NCBI RefSeq assembly: GCF_003675855.1
Contig: NZ_RCIH01000008.1
Span: forward strand, 124,001-188,000
From: Halostella salina
GTDB taxonomy: Archaea > Halobacteriota > Halobacteria > Halobacteriales > Natronoarchaeaceae
DNA length: 64,000 nt
Reading direction: 5' to 3'
Shown: piece after piece, positions 8,855 to 16,762 of the stretch
Position numbering within the stretch: position 1 is the stretch's first letter
How the letters are laid out: every line of letters begins with the position of its first letter
Notes under the pieces: generated by a model
Database searches by the model: none
Seen by the model: the letters and a program-made list of their open reading frames with translations, nothing else
Told to the model about the DNA's origin: nothing
Program-made: the position numbers and the translations under genes

Positions 8855-9937
8855 TCAGCGCAGGTCGACCGTTTCGCCGGTTTCGGAGGCCTCGTAGACC
8901 GCCTTGATCGCCTCGATGTCGACGAGGCCGTGCTCGCCGTCGGGGTACGGGTCGTCGCCGGCCAGCAGGCAGTGCGAGAAGTACTCGAACTCCTCCTCCA
9001 TCTGGTCGGCCTGCTCGAAGCCGACATCGAACGTCGTCCCGCCCCGGGAGACGGTGAGCGCGCGGTCGTCCCACGGGTAGAACGCGGGTTCGACCCGGAC
9101 GCGCCCCTCGGTCCCGATGACGGAGATGTGGCTCGCCATGTAGGCGTTCTGGCTGGCAGTACAGACCGCGTACACGTGCCCCGGGAAGTCGAGCTGGAAC
9201 GCGCCGTGTTCGTCCGGCACGTCGTCGAACTCCTCGTTGACGGACGCGACCGTCCCGCGCACGCTGACCGGGTCCGCACCCAGCAGGAACCGGCTGGTGT
9301 TCAGCGGATACAGGCCGATGTCCATCACCGCACAGCCGCCCGACAGCTCGCCGTCGAGTCGCCACTGGTCCGGGTCGGGTACGAGGTCGAGGATCGGCTC
9401 GGTCATGTTGCCGTTGACGAACACCGGGTCCCCGATCACGCCCTCGTCGATGAGGTCCTTCGCGCGTCGGACCGCCGGTTCCGTGTGCATCCGGTAGGCG
9501 ATCATCAGCGTCGCGTCGTGCTCGTCGCAGACCTCGACCATCCGCTCGGCGCGCTCGATGGTCGCCTCCATCGGCTTCTCGCAGAGGATCGCCTTGTCGA
9601 GCTTCGCGGCCGTCTCGACGAACGGGAGGTGGAGCGCGTTCGGCGTGACGACGTAGACGGCGTCGTACGCGTCGCTCGCTTTCCCCTCGTGGAACTCGTC
9701 GTAGGTGATCGCGTGCTCGACGGTCGGGGACGACGCCGCGATTTCCTCCGCCTTCTCGCGGTCCCCGCTGACGAGCACGGTCGTCTCGCAGAGGTCGCCG
9801 TTCGCGACGGCCGGCATCGCCTGCTCGCGGGTCCACCACCCGACGCCGATCATTGCGAACCGGACCGGGTCGTCGGTCTCGGTGATCTCCTGCCAGTCCC
9901 GTCGGTCGAAGTCGTCGGCGAGCGCCTCTAGCTCCAT
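8855..9937 (-). CDS. xacA: Gfo/Idh/MocA oxidoreductase, D-xylose/L-arabinose 1-dehydrogenase (XacA-like)
   Basis: This 360-residue protein has an N-terminal Rossmann domain (MIGVGWWTREQAMPAV at about residues 29-44), the conserved ILCEKPMEAT and the C-terminal substrate domain with SGGCAVMDIGLYPLN. The sequence agrees strongly with what I recall of Haloferax XacA, an NADP-dependent pentose 1-dehydrogenase. That enzyme oxidises D-xylose and L-arabinose to the lactones, the first step of the oxidative pathway. The gene stands upstream of the lactonase and dehydratase on the same strand, about 74 bp from the former. Specificity between xylose, arabinose and glucose cannot be read from the sequence. 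Confidence 0.88.
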   Translation of the reverse strand: MELEALADDFDRRDWQEITETDDPVRFAMIGVGWWTREQAMPAVANGDLCETTVLVSGDREKAEEIAASSPTVEHAITYDEFHEGKASDAYDAVYVVTPNALHLPFVETAAKLDKAILCEKPMEATIERAERMVEVCDEHDATLMIAYRMHTEPAVRRAKDLIDEGVIGDPVFVNGNMTEPILDLVPDPDQWRLDGELSGGCAVMDIGLYPLNTSRFLLGADPVSVRGTVASVNEEFDDVPDEHGAFQLDFPGHVYAVCTASQNAYMASHISVIGTEGRVRVEPAFYPWDDRALTVSRGGTTFDVGFEQADQMEEEFEYFSHCLLAGDDPYPDGEHGLVDIEAIKAVYEASETGETVDLR

Positions 9938-10007
9938 GTCGGGACCGTCACGGGCGGCCGTAATAGTCGTTGCGTCGAAACGCGGGAGAGGCGAACTGAC
10001 TACCCGC

Positions 10008-11447
10008 TCAGTAGTTGTCGTACACCGTCTTGGAGATGGTGTAGAAGTCGAGGCCAGCGTCGCCCTGCTCGCGGTAGGTCTCGCTGGAGGACGCCTTCAT
10101 CCCGCCGAACGGGACGTGCAGCTCAAGCCCGGTCGTCTTCTCGTTGACCTTCACGACGCCCGCCTCGGCCTCGTCGACGTAGCGGTTGGCCTCGGTGTGG
10201 TCGTCGGTCACGATGCTGGCCGAGAGCCCGTAGTCGACGCCGTTCGCCACCTCGACGGCCTCCTCGTAGCCGCTGACGGGGATGACCGACAGCACCGGGC
10301 CGAAGATCTCCTCCTGTGCGATCCGATAGTCCGGCTCCACGTCGGAGAAGACGGCCGGCTCCACGAAGTAACCCTCGCCGTCTATCGCCTCGCCGCCGGT
10401 TTCGAGGGTCGCGCCCTCGTTCTGTCCGACCTCGACGTAGTCGAGCGTGCCCTCCAGTTCGGACTCGCTCACGTGAGGCCCCATGTCGGGCTCGTCCAGC
10501 CCGTGGCCCGGCTCGATCGCCTCGGCGCGCTCGACGACGGCCTCGACGAACTCGTCGTACACGTCCTCGTAGACGATGGCGCGGGAGCAGGCGGTGCAGG
10601 CCTGCCCGGTGACGCCGAACGCGCCCGAGGCGACGATGTCTGCGGCCTCCTCGACGTCGGCCGTGTCGGAGACGATGGTCGGGTTCTTCCCGCCCATCTC
10701 CAGCTGGACGCGCTTGCCGTCCTCGGTGGCGGTGTCGTACACGCCGTTGCCGACCTTCGTGCTACCCGTGAAGGAGATGGCGTCCACGTCGGAGTGGCTG
10801 GCGATGGTCCCGCCGACTTCGCTGCCGGGGCCGGTGACGACGTTGAGCACGCCGTCCGGGAGACCGGCCTCCTCGAGCGCCTTCGCCATCTCGTGGACGA
10901 CGCCGGGCGCGAGCGACGCGGGCTTGATGACCGCCGCGTTGCCGGCCGCAAGCGCGGGCGCGATCTTCCACGCCGGGATGGCGATGGGGTAGTTCCACGG
11001 CGTGATCAGGCCCGCGACGCCGACCGGCTCGTTTTTGGTGTACAGGTTCGTGTTCCGCGAACTGGACCCCTTGACCGTGCCGCCCAGGTCGCTTGCCTTC
11101 GCGCCGTAGTAGTCGAAGATGTCGATGGCGCGCTGGACCTCGCCGCCGGCCTCGGCGCGCGTCTTCCCCTCCTCGCGGACGAGGAGTTCGGTCAGTTCGT
11201 CCTTGCGCTCGGCCAGCAGCGCGCCGGTCCGCGAGAGGACGCGGCCGCGCTCGGGACCGGGCGTCGACCCCCACTCGTCGCTCGCGGCGACTGCCGCCTC
11301 GATGGCCGCCTCGGCGTCGTCCGCGTCGGACTGCGGGTACGTTGCGACGACCTCGTCCGGGTTCGCCGGGTCGTAGGTGTCGAACGTCTCTCCGGTGTTC
11401 GCGTCGGTCCACTCGCCGTTTACGTAGTTTTCGTACTCCGTCGCCAT
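10008..11447 (-). CDS. xacF: 2-oxoglutarate semialdehyde dehydrogenase (XacF-like ALDH)
   Basis: This 479-residue NAD(P)-dependent aldehyde dehydrogenase has the general base E250 (LEMGGKNP), the catalytic cysteine C284 (TGQACTAC) and the oxyanion motif PWNYP at 150-154. In the haloarchaeal Weimberg pathway this enzyme oxidises alpha-ketoglutarate semialdehyde to 2-oxoglutarate. It is divergent from the 2-keto-3-deoxypentonate dehydratase gene across about 90 bp and upstream of the dehydrogenase/lactonase/dehydratase series. Other semialdehyde dehydrogenases (succinate, glycolaldehyde) are alternatives from sequence alone; context favours XacF. Confidence 0.83.
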   Translation of the reverse strand: MATEYENYVNGEWTDANTGETFDTYDPANPDEVVATYPQSDADDAEAAIEAAVAASDEWGSTPGPERGRVLSRTGALLAERKDELTELLVREEGKTRAEAGGEVQRAIDIFDYYGAKASDLGGTVKGSSSRNTNLYTKNEPVGVAGLITPWNYPIAIPAWKIAPALAAGNAAVIKPASLAPGVVHEMAKALEEAGLPDGVLNVVTGPGSEVGGTIASHSDVDAISFTGSTKVGNGVYDTATEDGKRVQLEMGGKNPTIVSDTADVEEAADIVASGAFGVTGQACTACSRAIVYEDVYDEFVEAVVERAEAIEPGHGLDEPDMGPHVSESELEGTLDYVEVGQNEGATLETGGEAIDGEGYFVEPAVFSDVEPDYRIAQEEIFGPVLSVIPVSGYEEAVEVANGVDYGLSASIVTDDHTEANRYVDEAEAGVVKVNEKTTGLELHVPFGGMKASSSETYREQGDAGLDFYTISKTVYDNY

Positions 11448-11538
11448 ACCAACTGATCCGTCCCGTTCGCCTTTAACCCTTTACCCTCGCGGTCGGTGCG
11501 ACGGGGGATTTATGACGACCAAGGTTCACCGTTGCTCC
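11448..11538. promoter_or_regulatory. Divergent xacF/xacE promoter region
   Basis: A 91-bp spacer separates two divergent pathway genes. TTTATG (11509-11514) sits 25-30 nt before the xacE-like ATG. On the minus strand GGGTTAAAGG (about 11471-11480) sits 24-33 nt before the xacF start. Both fit haloarchaeal TATA boxes. The palindromes seen upstream of the IclR gene are not clearly repeated here. Confidence 0.5.
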
Positions 11539-12402
11539 ATGCGATACTATCGGCTCGACAGCGGTTCCGACGACAGACTCGTCGCCGCCGACGGCGACGC
11601 CGCTTACGATCTCACGGCAGTGAAGCCCCGACTCGACGGGTTCGCCGACCTCGCCGCGGCCGCAAACGTCGCGGGGACCGGCGTCGACGCGCTCGCCGAG
11701 GACCTGGTAGCCGACGCCCCGGTCGTCGACCGCCAGTCCGCCGAGACGGCGCTTCCGGTCGTTCCGGAGGAGGTGTGGGCGGCCGGCGTCACCTACGAGA
11801 TCAGCGAGGAGGCCCGCGAGGCCGAGAGCGGCATGCCCGAGATGTATCTGGACGTGTACGGCGCGGAGCGGCCGGAGATATTCTTCAAGGCGACGCCGAG
11901 CCGGACCGTCGGGCCGGGCGACGCCATCGGGGTGCGCGGCGACTCCGAGTGGGACGTGCCGGAGCCGGAACTCGGGATCGTCCTCTACGACGGCGAGACC
12001 GTCGGCTACACCGTCGGCAACGACGTGAGCAGCCGGTCGATCGAGGGCGAGAACCCGCTCTACCTACCGCAGGCCAAGGTGTACGACCGGTGTTGCTCGC
12101 TCGGTCCCTGCGTCGCCTCGGTCGACTCCGTCGGCGACCCGCACGACCTGACGATGTCGATGTCCATCGAGCGCGACGGCGAGACGCTGTACGACGAAGC
12201 CACCTCGACCGGCGAGATGGCCCGGTCCTGCGAGGAACTGGTCGACTACTGGACCGCCCACAACGCGGTCCCCGAAACCGGCGTGTTGCTCACCGGCACG
12301 TCGCTCGTCCCCGGGGACGGGTTCACCCTGCAGTCCGGCGACGACGTCGCTATCTCCATCGAGGGCATCGGCGATCTGACCAACTCGGTCGTCGAGGTCT
12401 GA
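11539..12402 (+). CDS. xacE: 2-keto-3-deoxypentonate dehydratase, FAH-family (XacE-like)
   Basis: This 287-residue fumarylacetoacetate-hydrolase-family protein starts at the ATG encoding MRYYRLDSG, chosen because a TATA-like box lies 25-30 nt upstream. An in-frame ATG nine codons earlier overlaps that box. Family motifs include the metal-binding segment of VPEPELGIVL and the conserved GNDVSSRSIEGENPLYLPQAK. The expected reaction dehydrates 2-keto-3-deoxy-xylonate or -arabinonate to alpha-ketoglutarate semialdehyde. It is divergent from the dehydrogenase that uses this product. An aldolase-type or fumarylpyruvate hydrolase role is less likely given the cluster. Confidence 0.82.
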   Translation: MRYYRLDSGSDDRLVAADGDAAYDLTAVKPRLDGFADLAAAANVAGTGVDALAEDLVADAPVVDRQSAETALPVVPEEVWAAGVTYEISEEAREAESGMPEMYLDVYGAERPEIFFKATPSRTVGPGDAIGVRGDSEWDVPEPELGIVLYDGETVGYTVGNDVSSRSIEGENPLYLPQAKVYDRCCSLGPCVASVDSVGDPHDLTMSMSIERDGETLYDEATSTGEMARSCEELVDYWTAHNAVPETGVLLTGTSLVPGDGFTLQSGDDVAISIEGIGDLTNSVVEV

Positions 12403-12460
12403 GACTGACTGTCGGGCCCGTTCCGGCCGTGGCAAGGCACCCTCCCTTCGGCTCACACCG

Positions 12461-12479
12461 AAAACGCGCGTTTTTCTTT
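12461..12479 (+). terminator. Palindrome plus T-tract downstream of xacE
   Basis: The self-complementary AAAACGCGCGTTTT (12461-12474) continues into a T-rich run to 12479, 58 nt after the xacE stop and before the convergent IclR gene. Poly-T stretches end archaeal transcripts, so this is a plausible terminator. The palindrome means it could act on both strands. Confidence 0.55.
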
Positions 12480-12527
12480 GCTGAACACCGAACCGGCGAA
12501 CTCACGCGGCCCGATGGCCCGGCGAGT

Positions 12528-13292
12528 TCAGGAGTAGGCGAGGTTGAGTTCGACGACGTTCGCGACGCTCTCCAGCAGTTCCGGGACCGTCGACTCCAGC
12601 CGCTCGCCCGTCATCCGGCTCTTCGGACCGGAGACGCTGATCGCGGCGATCGGTCGGTCATCGTCGTCAAGCACCGGCACCGCGGCACAGCAGAGTCCGG
12701 CGATCCGCTCCTCCCGATCGAACGCGACGCCGCGCTCGCGGACTTCGGCCAGCTGGCGCTTCAGTTCCGCCGGGTCGGTCGTCGTCCGCTCCGTGGCGGC
12801 GGGCAGCCCCTGCTCGGCCAGGACCTCGTCGACGTGGGAGTCCGGGCTGTGTGCGAGTATCGCCTTGCCGAGCGCTGTGCTGTGCAGGTAGACCCGATGC
12901 CCAGTACTCGCCGCGACGTTCACCGCCTGGTCGCCCCGGACGCGGCAGAGGTAGACGCCCTGGCCGTGTTCCTCGACGAGGAGGTTGACGAGTTCGCCCG
13001 TCTCGTCGGCCAGCGACTCCAGTTCCGGCCGTGCGGTCTCGTACAGGTCGTCGCGCTGGCGCGCGTATCGACCCAGACCGAGGAACCGTAGCCCGACGTA
13101 GTACTCGGATCCCTCCCTGACGACGTACTCCTCCTGTTCGAGCGTTTCGAGGTGGTTGTAGGCGCTGCTTTTCGGCACGTCGAGTTCCGAGGCGACGGCG
13201 GTGACGCCCGCGCCGTCGAGTCGACGGAGCGTCTCCAGCACCTCGAACGTCCGTTCGACCGACTTGATCGGTGACGCCGCGTTCTCTCCCAT
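12528..13292 (-). CDS. IclR-family transcriptional regulator (XacR-like)
   Basis: This 254-residue protein has an N-terminal winged helix (SVERTFEVLETLRRLDGAG..., helix-turn-helix near residues 25-50, VPKSSAYNHLETL). A GAF-like IclR effector domain follows, with the typical CAAVPVLDDDDRPIAAISVSGP near the C terminus. Its adjacency to all five pentose-pathway genes makes it the likely counterpart of XacR, the IclR-type regulator of xylose/arabinose genes in Haloferax. Two palindromes sharing CGTTA(C/G)TGAACG lie in its own upstream region, suggesting autoregulation. The effector cannot be read from sequence. Confidence 0.87.
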   Translation of the reverse strand: MGENAASPIKSVERTFEVLETLRRLDGAGVTAVASELDVPKSSAYNHLETLEQEEYVVREGSEYYVGLRFLGLGRYARQRDDLYETARPELESLADETGELVNLLVEEHGQGVYLCRVRGDQAVNVAASTGHRVYLHSTALGKAILAHSPDSHVDEVLAEQGLPAATERTTTDPAELKRQLAEVRERGVAFDREERIAGLCCAAVPVLDDDDRPIAAISVSGPKSRMTGERLESTVPELLESVANVVELNLAYS

Positions 13293-13571
13293 ACCCTTAC
13301 GTAGCGGCGTTTCGCAGAAATATCTATCCGTTCGCCGTTACTGAACGGACTATGCCGCCCTTCACAGTGTTCCCCCAGCAGACGCCGGTTGCACGCTGTC
13401 TCAGAACGATTTCGGTTGCTCGACGAAAGTACGCGCTCTCCGTTCTGCGTTAGTGAACGCAGTTCGTCCGCCAAATAGATTACAATGATATATCTGTAAA
13501 GCACGTTCGTTACATTGGCTGATCTCGATGAATCCAAAACCTATTAATGCCGAACGTGCATTCGGTAGGCC
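13293..13571. promoter_or_regulatory. Divergent control region between IclR gene and SMC-like gene
   Basis: A 279-bp spacer contains two inverted repeats with a common core. TCCGTTC-N9-GAACGGA (13327-13349) lies directly upstream of the IclR TATA-like element (GATATTT on the minus strand, about 13318-13325). CTGCGTT-AGTG-AACGCAG spans 13445-13462. Toward the plus-strand gene there is a TATA-like CTATTAA near 13541-13547 and a further palindrome CCGAA-CGTGCA-TTCGG just before its ATG. No gene is visible in the spacer. Confidence 0.5.
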
Positions 13572-15515
13572 ATGGACTCAGCCAGCATCGATATCGAGAA
13601 CATCGGCGGGATCGAGTCTATCGAGGCGGAGATCCCGCCCGGCGTGACGGTCCTCGCCGGACCGAACGCGTCGAACAAGACGTCGTTTCTGCAGGCGATC
13701 ATGGCGGGACTCGGAAGCGACCACGTACCCCTGAAAGGCGACGCCGACGAGGGTCGCGTGGCGCTGGACATCGGCGGCGAAACCTACGAGCGGACGTTCA
13801 CACGCGCCGGATCGGACATCGTGGCGGAGGGCGACCGGTTCCTCGACGACCCGGAACTGGCCGACCTGTTCGCGTTCCTCCTGAGTTCGAACGAGGCGCG
13901 CCGGGCGGTCGAAACCGGCGTCGACCTGCGCGAACTCATCATGCGCCCGGTCGACACCGACGCCATCCAGTCGGAGATAGAGCGCGTCCGGGGGGAGAAA
14001 GCCGATCTGGACGAGGAACTCGACCGCATCCAGTCGCTCAAGCGACGGCTTCCCGACCTCGAAGAGCGAAAGCAGTCCCTCGAAGCCGACATCGAATCAA
14101 AGCGCTCCGAGCTAGAAGCGGTCGAGCGCGAACTGGACGAGGTCGACACCTCCGTGGAGGACCGTCGCGAGGAGCAGGACGAACTCGAAACGAAGCTGTC
14201 GGAGCTGAGCGACGTCCGGTCGGAACTCGACGACGTCCGCTACGACATCGAGACCAAGCGGGAGAGCCTCGAATCGCTCCGGAGCGAACGCCGCGAACTC
14301 GCCGAACGCGAGGACGAACTCGACGCCGTCCCGGACGCCGAACTCGACACGATCGAGGACCGGATCGACGACCTCCGACGGGAGCAACAGACGCTGAACA
14401 GCGAGATCAGCGAACTACAGAACACGATCCGGTTCAACGAGAAGATGGTCGACGACGCCCGTCAGGGGAAACACCCGGCCATCGATACGGTGACCGACGG
14501 CGGCGAAGCGGCCGCGCTCACCGACCAGCTCGTCGAGAGCGACCAGCAAACCGTCTGCTGGACCTGTGGCTCGGAGGTGCAGGTCGACCGGATCGAGGAC
14601 ACCCTCGACAGCCTCCGGGACCTCCGGGCGGAGAAGATCGACGCCAAGGACGAGGTCGAGGCCGAACTCGACGAGTACACGGACCGCAAACGGGAGTACG
14701 AGCGCCGGCAACAGAACCGCGAGGAGATCCGGACCCGGCTCGCGCGGACCGAGACCGAGATCGAGGCGACGGAGGACGACCTGGCGGAACTGACCGACCG
14801 GAAGGAGACGCTCACCGAGGAGATCGAGGCGCTCGAACGCGAGGTCGAGACGCTCGAAACCGACACGTACGAGGACGTCCTCGACCACCACCGGGAGGCC
14901 AACGAACTGGAGTACGAACTCGGGAAGTTAGAGACCGAGCGCGACGAGGTCGCCGCGGAGATCGAGGAGATCGAAGACGAGATCGGACGCGAGGACGAGA
15001 TCGAGCGCCGTCGGGCGGAACTGGAGGAGGAACTGGTCGACCTCCGGACGCGGATCGACCGCATCGAGTCCGAGGCCGTCGAGGAGTTCAACGACCACAT
15101 CGACCAGGTGCTCTCCATCCTCGACTACGAGAACATCGAACGCATCTGGATCGAAATCGTCGAGCGCGAGGTCCGGAATGGCCGCCGGAAGACGACCGAG
15201 AACGGCTTCGAACTCCACGTCGTCCGGAGCAGCGAGAGCGGCGTCGCCTACGAGGACACCGTCGACCACCTGAGCGAGAGCGAGCGCGAGGTGACCGGCC
15301 TCGTGTTCGCGCTGGCGGGCTACCTCGTCCACGACATGTACGAGTCGGTGCCGTTCATGATCATGGACGCGCTGGAGCCGATCGACTCGGACCGGATCGC
15401 GGCGCTCGTCGACTACTTCTCCTCGCACGTCGACTACTTCGTGGTCGCGCTGCTTCAGGAGGACGCACAGGCGCTCGACGACGAGTACCACCGGGTGCCC
15501 GAGGTCGGGGCGTAG
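13572..15515 (+). CDS. Haloarchaeal SMC/Rad50-related ATPase with zinc hook
   Basis: This 647-residue protein has a head-coil-hook-coil-head layout. The Walker A position at residues 30-38 reads GPNASNKTS, degenerate against GxxGxGK(S/T). Long Glu/Arg-rich coiled coils (about 120-310 and 345-520) flank a central CWTC motif (C329, C332) like the Rad50 zinc hook. The C-terminal head has a signature-like LSESEREVTGLVFA and a Walker B-like VPFMIMDALEP in which D599 is followed by Ala600, not Glu. It matches the group named archaea-specific SMC-related proteins (Sph-like). In Haloferax a relative neighbours a cell-shape gene; no such partner is visible here. Function is unknown, with DNA or envelope organisation as the inference. 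Confidence 0.82.
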   Translation: MDSASIDIENIGGIESIEAEIPPGVTVLAGPNASNKTSFLQAIMAGLGSDHVPLKGDADEGRVALDIGGETYERTFTRAGSDIVAEGDRFLDDPELADLFAFLLSSNEARRAVETGVDLRELIMRPVDTDAIQSEIERVRGEKADLDEELDRIQSLKRRLPDLEERKQSLEADIESKRSELEAVERELDEVDTSVEDRREEQDELETKLSELSDVRSELDDVRYDIETKRESLESLRSERRELAEREDELDAVPDAELDTIEDRIDDLRREQQTLNSEISELQNTIRFNEKMVDDARQGKHPAIDTVTDGGEAAALTDQLVESDQQTVCWTCGSEVQVDRIEDTLDSLRDLRAEKIDAKDEVEAELDEYTDRKREYERRQQNREEIRTRLARTETEIEATEDDLAELTDRKETLTEEIEALEREVETLETDTYEDVLDHHREANELEYELGKLETERDEVAAEIEEIEDEIGREDEIERRRAELEEELVDLRTRIDRIESEAVEEFNDHIDQVLSILDYENIERIWIEIVEREVRNGRRKTTENGFELHVVRSSESGVAYEDTVDHLSESEREVTGLVFALAGYLVHDMYESVPFMIMDALEPIDSDRIAALVDYFSSHVDYFVVALLQEDAQALDDEYHRVPEVGA

Positions 15516-15832
15516 CAGACCTATAGATTTTCGATAATATAAGTAATATCGATATATCTGTTACAGCGTTTTCTCTCGGTTGCTCGCCGACTATAGCGAT
15601 CATCCCGATAAGTGGGATGAAACACGCTTATTCTCCGCTTCGGCTGTCCACGCCGAAATCGAACCCGACTACGGCGGAATCCCCAGGAAAAACGCCTGTA
15701 AGCAGCTAAACAACCGATCAGCCTATTGCTCGCTCAGATCGGACGATAACCTACAAACTATCGATACGTTACAGTACTTCCCATGAGTCATATAAATTGA
15801 TCGCGGACGCCCATGCCTCCGACGGCTCGCGT
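15516..15832. other. AT-richer intergenic region between convergent genes
   Basis: About 320 bp without a convincing gene. It starts with an AT-rich stretch (15522-15560) suited to transcription termination of the SMC-like gene, and contains CATCCC-GATAAGT-GGGATG (about 15601-15619), a 6-nt-arm inverted repeat. A 68-codon open frame across it lacks the acidic composition of real proteins here. It may be a decayed insertion but no family is recognisable. Confidence 0.4.
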
Positions 15833-16603
15833 TCAGACGTGGTCGCGGGGGAGCAGGTCCTCGAACCGCTGGTCGGCCAGCCACTCGCAGAGCGCGACGA
15901 GTTGTTCCGACGCGGCGTCGAACAGTCGCGCGCCCTTCTCGGCGGTCGCGTCGGTCTGGTCGCCGAGGACGCCGTTGGCCGTGTTGTCGATGGCGTCGTA
16001 GAACGTTCGCGCGCCGTGTTTGACCGTGTCCGCGTCCTCTACGCTCGGGATCCCACCGTCGCGCGCGTCGGCGAGTCGGTCGTCGTGGACCAGTTCGGGG
16101 TGGAGATGCTGGATCATCGCCGTCTCCTTCGGGCCGCCGTGGGGGCCGTTCCGCGCGAACGCCTCGTCGACGAGGTCGGGGATGCTCTCGTCCCACATCC
16201 ACTCGACGGCGTAGGCGGTCCCGTCGTCGCGGAGTCGGCGGCCGACCTCGCGGAGGTGTTCGACGTTGCCGCCGTGGGCGTTGACGAACACGATGCGGTC
16301 GATGCCGTGGTACGTGAGGTTCCGTGCGATCGACTCGACGTAGTCGCGGAACGCCGGCGCGTCGGCCCACATCGTGCCGTGGAACTGCCGGTGGTGCGGG
16401 CTAACGCCGACGGTGATCGTGGGCGTACAGAGATAGCCGGTCCGGTCGGCCACCTCCCGGGCGTACGCTTCCGCGATCAGGTGGTCGGTTCCCTCCGGGA
16501 GGTGCGGACCGTGCTGCTCGGTCGAACCGAGCGGCACCAGCGCGAGCGACTCCGCCTCGAAGTACGATTCAAGGTCCGGCCAGGCCTCGTCGGCGAGATA
16601 CAT
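15833..16603 (-). CDS. Creatininase-family amidohydrolase
   Basis: This 256-residue protein has the creatininase fold markers: GSTEQHGPHLPEGTDH at about residues 27-42 (Glu, His and Asp metal ligands), SPHHRQFHGT, and the conserved FVNAHGGN motif. Members include creatinine amidohydrolase, the formamide hydrolase ArfB and the mycofactocin protein MftE. No creatine, riboflavin or mycofactocin genes surround it, so the substrate cannot be named. It converges with the SMC-like gene and is divergent from the antiporter gene. It may relate to the amide and pyrimidine degradation capacity of the region, which is inference. Confidence 0.85.
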   Translation of the reverse strand: MYLADEAWPDLESYFEAESLALVPLGSTEQHGPHLPEGTDHLIAEAYAREVADRTGYLCTPTITVGVSPHHRQFHGTMWADAPAFRDYVESIARNLTYHGIDRIVFVNAHGGNVEHLREVGRRLRDDGTAYAVEWMWDESIPDLVDEAFARNGPHGGPKETAMIQHLHPELVHDDRLADARDGGIPSVEDADTVKHGARTFYDAIDNTANGVLGDQTDATAEKGARLFDAASEQLVALCEWLADQRFEDLLPRDHV

Positions 16604-16762
16604 TCGACCGACAAGTGGGACGCCTGCCGCTTGAAGGGTCCGGTCCGGACTCCCCGCTCGTTCGGCAGTGCCCTGGCCCAGTGTCAGCCGCTCCCGTGGT
16701 GTGGTAATACACTACACGAATCAAATCGTACTATTTAATTCCTTCAGGTAATTACCCCAGGT

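Noticed and set aside
15580-15786. A 68-codon plus-strand frame in the spacer after the SMC-like gene
   Set aside because: It has no promoter or motif and a composition unlike its neighbours. It is more likely decayed or random sequence.
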